Below are positions 63,869 through 64,000 of a stretch of 64,000 nucleotides of DNA, piece by piece; position 1 is the first letter of the stretch, and the number at the start of each line of letters is the position of its first letter. The position numbers and the translations under genes were made by a program. This DNA is from Fistulifera solaris (Eukaryota; Bacillariophyta; Bacillariophyceae; Naviculales; Stauroneidaceae). The notes under the pieces are model-generated. The model searched no databases and was not told the origin of the DNA. It worked only from the letters and a program-made list of their open reading frames with translations. The stretch covers positions 868,001-932,000 of the forward strand of contig AP026134.1 of NCBI GenBank assembly GCA_030295235.1, written 5' to 3'.

Positions 63869-64000
63869 AAATCACGTTTGCTATCATTTGAAATAGAATA
63901 GAAGTTGCATCAAATGGACGTGCTTCAATCATACGCAGTGTGTAGTTATTTCTGTTATTTAAGTACGGCATTGCGAAGCAATTTGTGCTAGATCATCATT
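63869..64000. other. 3' flank at right edge
   Basis: Short AT-rich region after the GGCT-like gene. No feature seen before the window ends. Confidence 0.4.

Noticed and set aside
1-64000. tRNA, rRNA, LTR or LINE elements
   Set aside because: I looked for T-loop boxes, conserved rRNA words, reverse-transcriptase or integrase motifs and long terminal repeats and found none I could support.

Overview
The window reads as nuclear DNA of a photosynthetic stramenopile, most likely a pennate diatom close to Phaeodactylum. The grounds are a fucoxanthin-chlorophyll a/c (LHC) antenna gene, several proteins whose signal peptides end in diatom-type 'A-F' plastid transit motifs, Pro/Ser-repeat secreted proteins, small GT-AG introns (mostly 67-95 nt), moderate GC and dense gene packing on both strands. 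The species name is inferred, not proven. No rRNA, tRNA, CRISPR array or viral element was recognised.

Layout. 0-13 kb: BSD-domain protein (left edge), a Ser/Pro-rich type I membrane protein, a two-exon hypothetical gene, a PEX13-like peroxin, a ubiquitin hydrolase, a 217-bp tandem repeat, eIF3d, a small plastid membrane protein and an NPPY-motif methyltransferase-like protein. 14-18 kb: a large hybrid histidine kinase whose membrane domain looks like a microbial rhodopsin, followed by an orphan copy of its HPt domain. 18-26 kb: plastid thioredoxin-fold fusion, METTL-like methyltransferase, small membrane protein, LHC with an Ala/Lys/Pro-repeat N-terminus, p24 cargo receptor. 26-33 kb: CUL3, PARN, TPR/coiled-coil protein. 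33-43 kb: tRNase Z-like hydrolase, 34-bp minisatellite, CHCH-HAD reading frame, DUF1499 protein, secretory glycosyltransferase-like protein, mitochondrial PDK-type kinase, plastid PDZ-like protein. 43-50 kb: hairpin-rich spacers, a membrane protein, selenoprotein T with in-frame UGA and a SECIS candidate, a coiled-coil membrane protein, an anoctamin. 50-64 kb: RanBP2-zinc-finger/RING E3, SYLF-domain gene, small secreted protein, SKI2 helicase, P-loop kinase, CS-domain protein, PS-repeat secreted protein, zinc/Tudor/Myb factor and a GGCT-fold protein.

Functionally this is a mixed housekeeping neighbourhood: ubiquitin pathway (USP, CUL3, RING), mRNA translation and decay (eIF3d, PARN, SKI2), secretory pathway (p24, SELENOT, secreted proteins), plastid proteins and sensory signalling. 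Genes are not arranged as operons.

Main caveat: about half of the genes need one or more single-base shifts to give a continuous family-like protein, nearly always in a short run of one base. After correcting each event, total coding lengths come out divisible by three and proteins reach family-typical lengths. I therefore read these as consensus errors of the sequence rather than broken genes, and annotate each locus as one gene.
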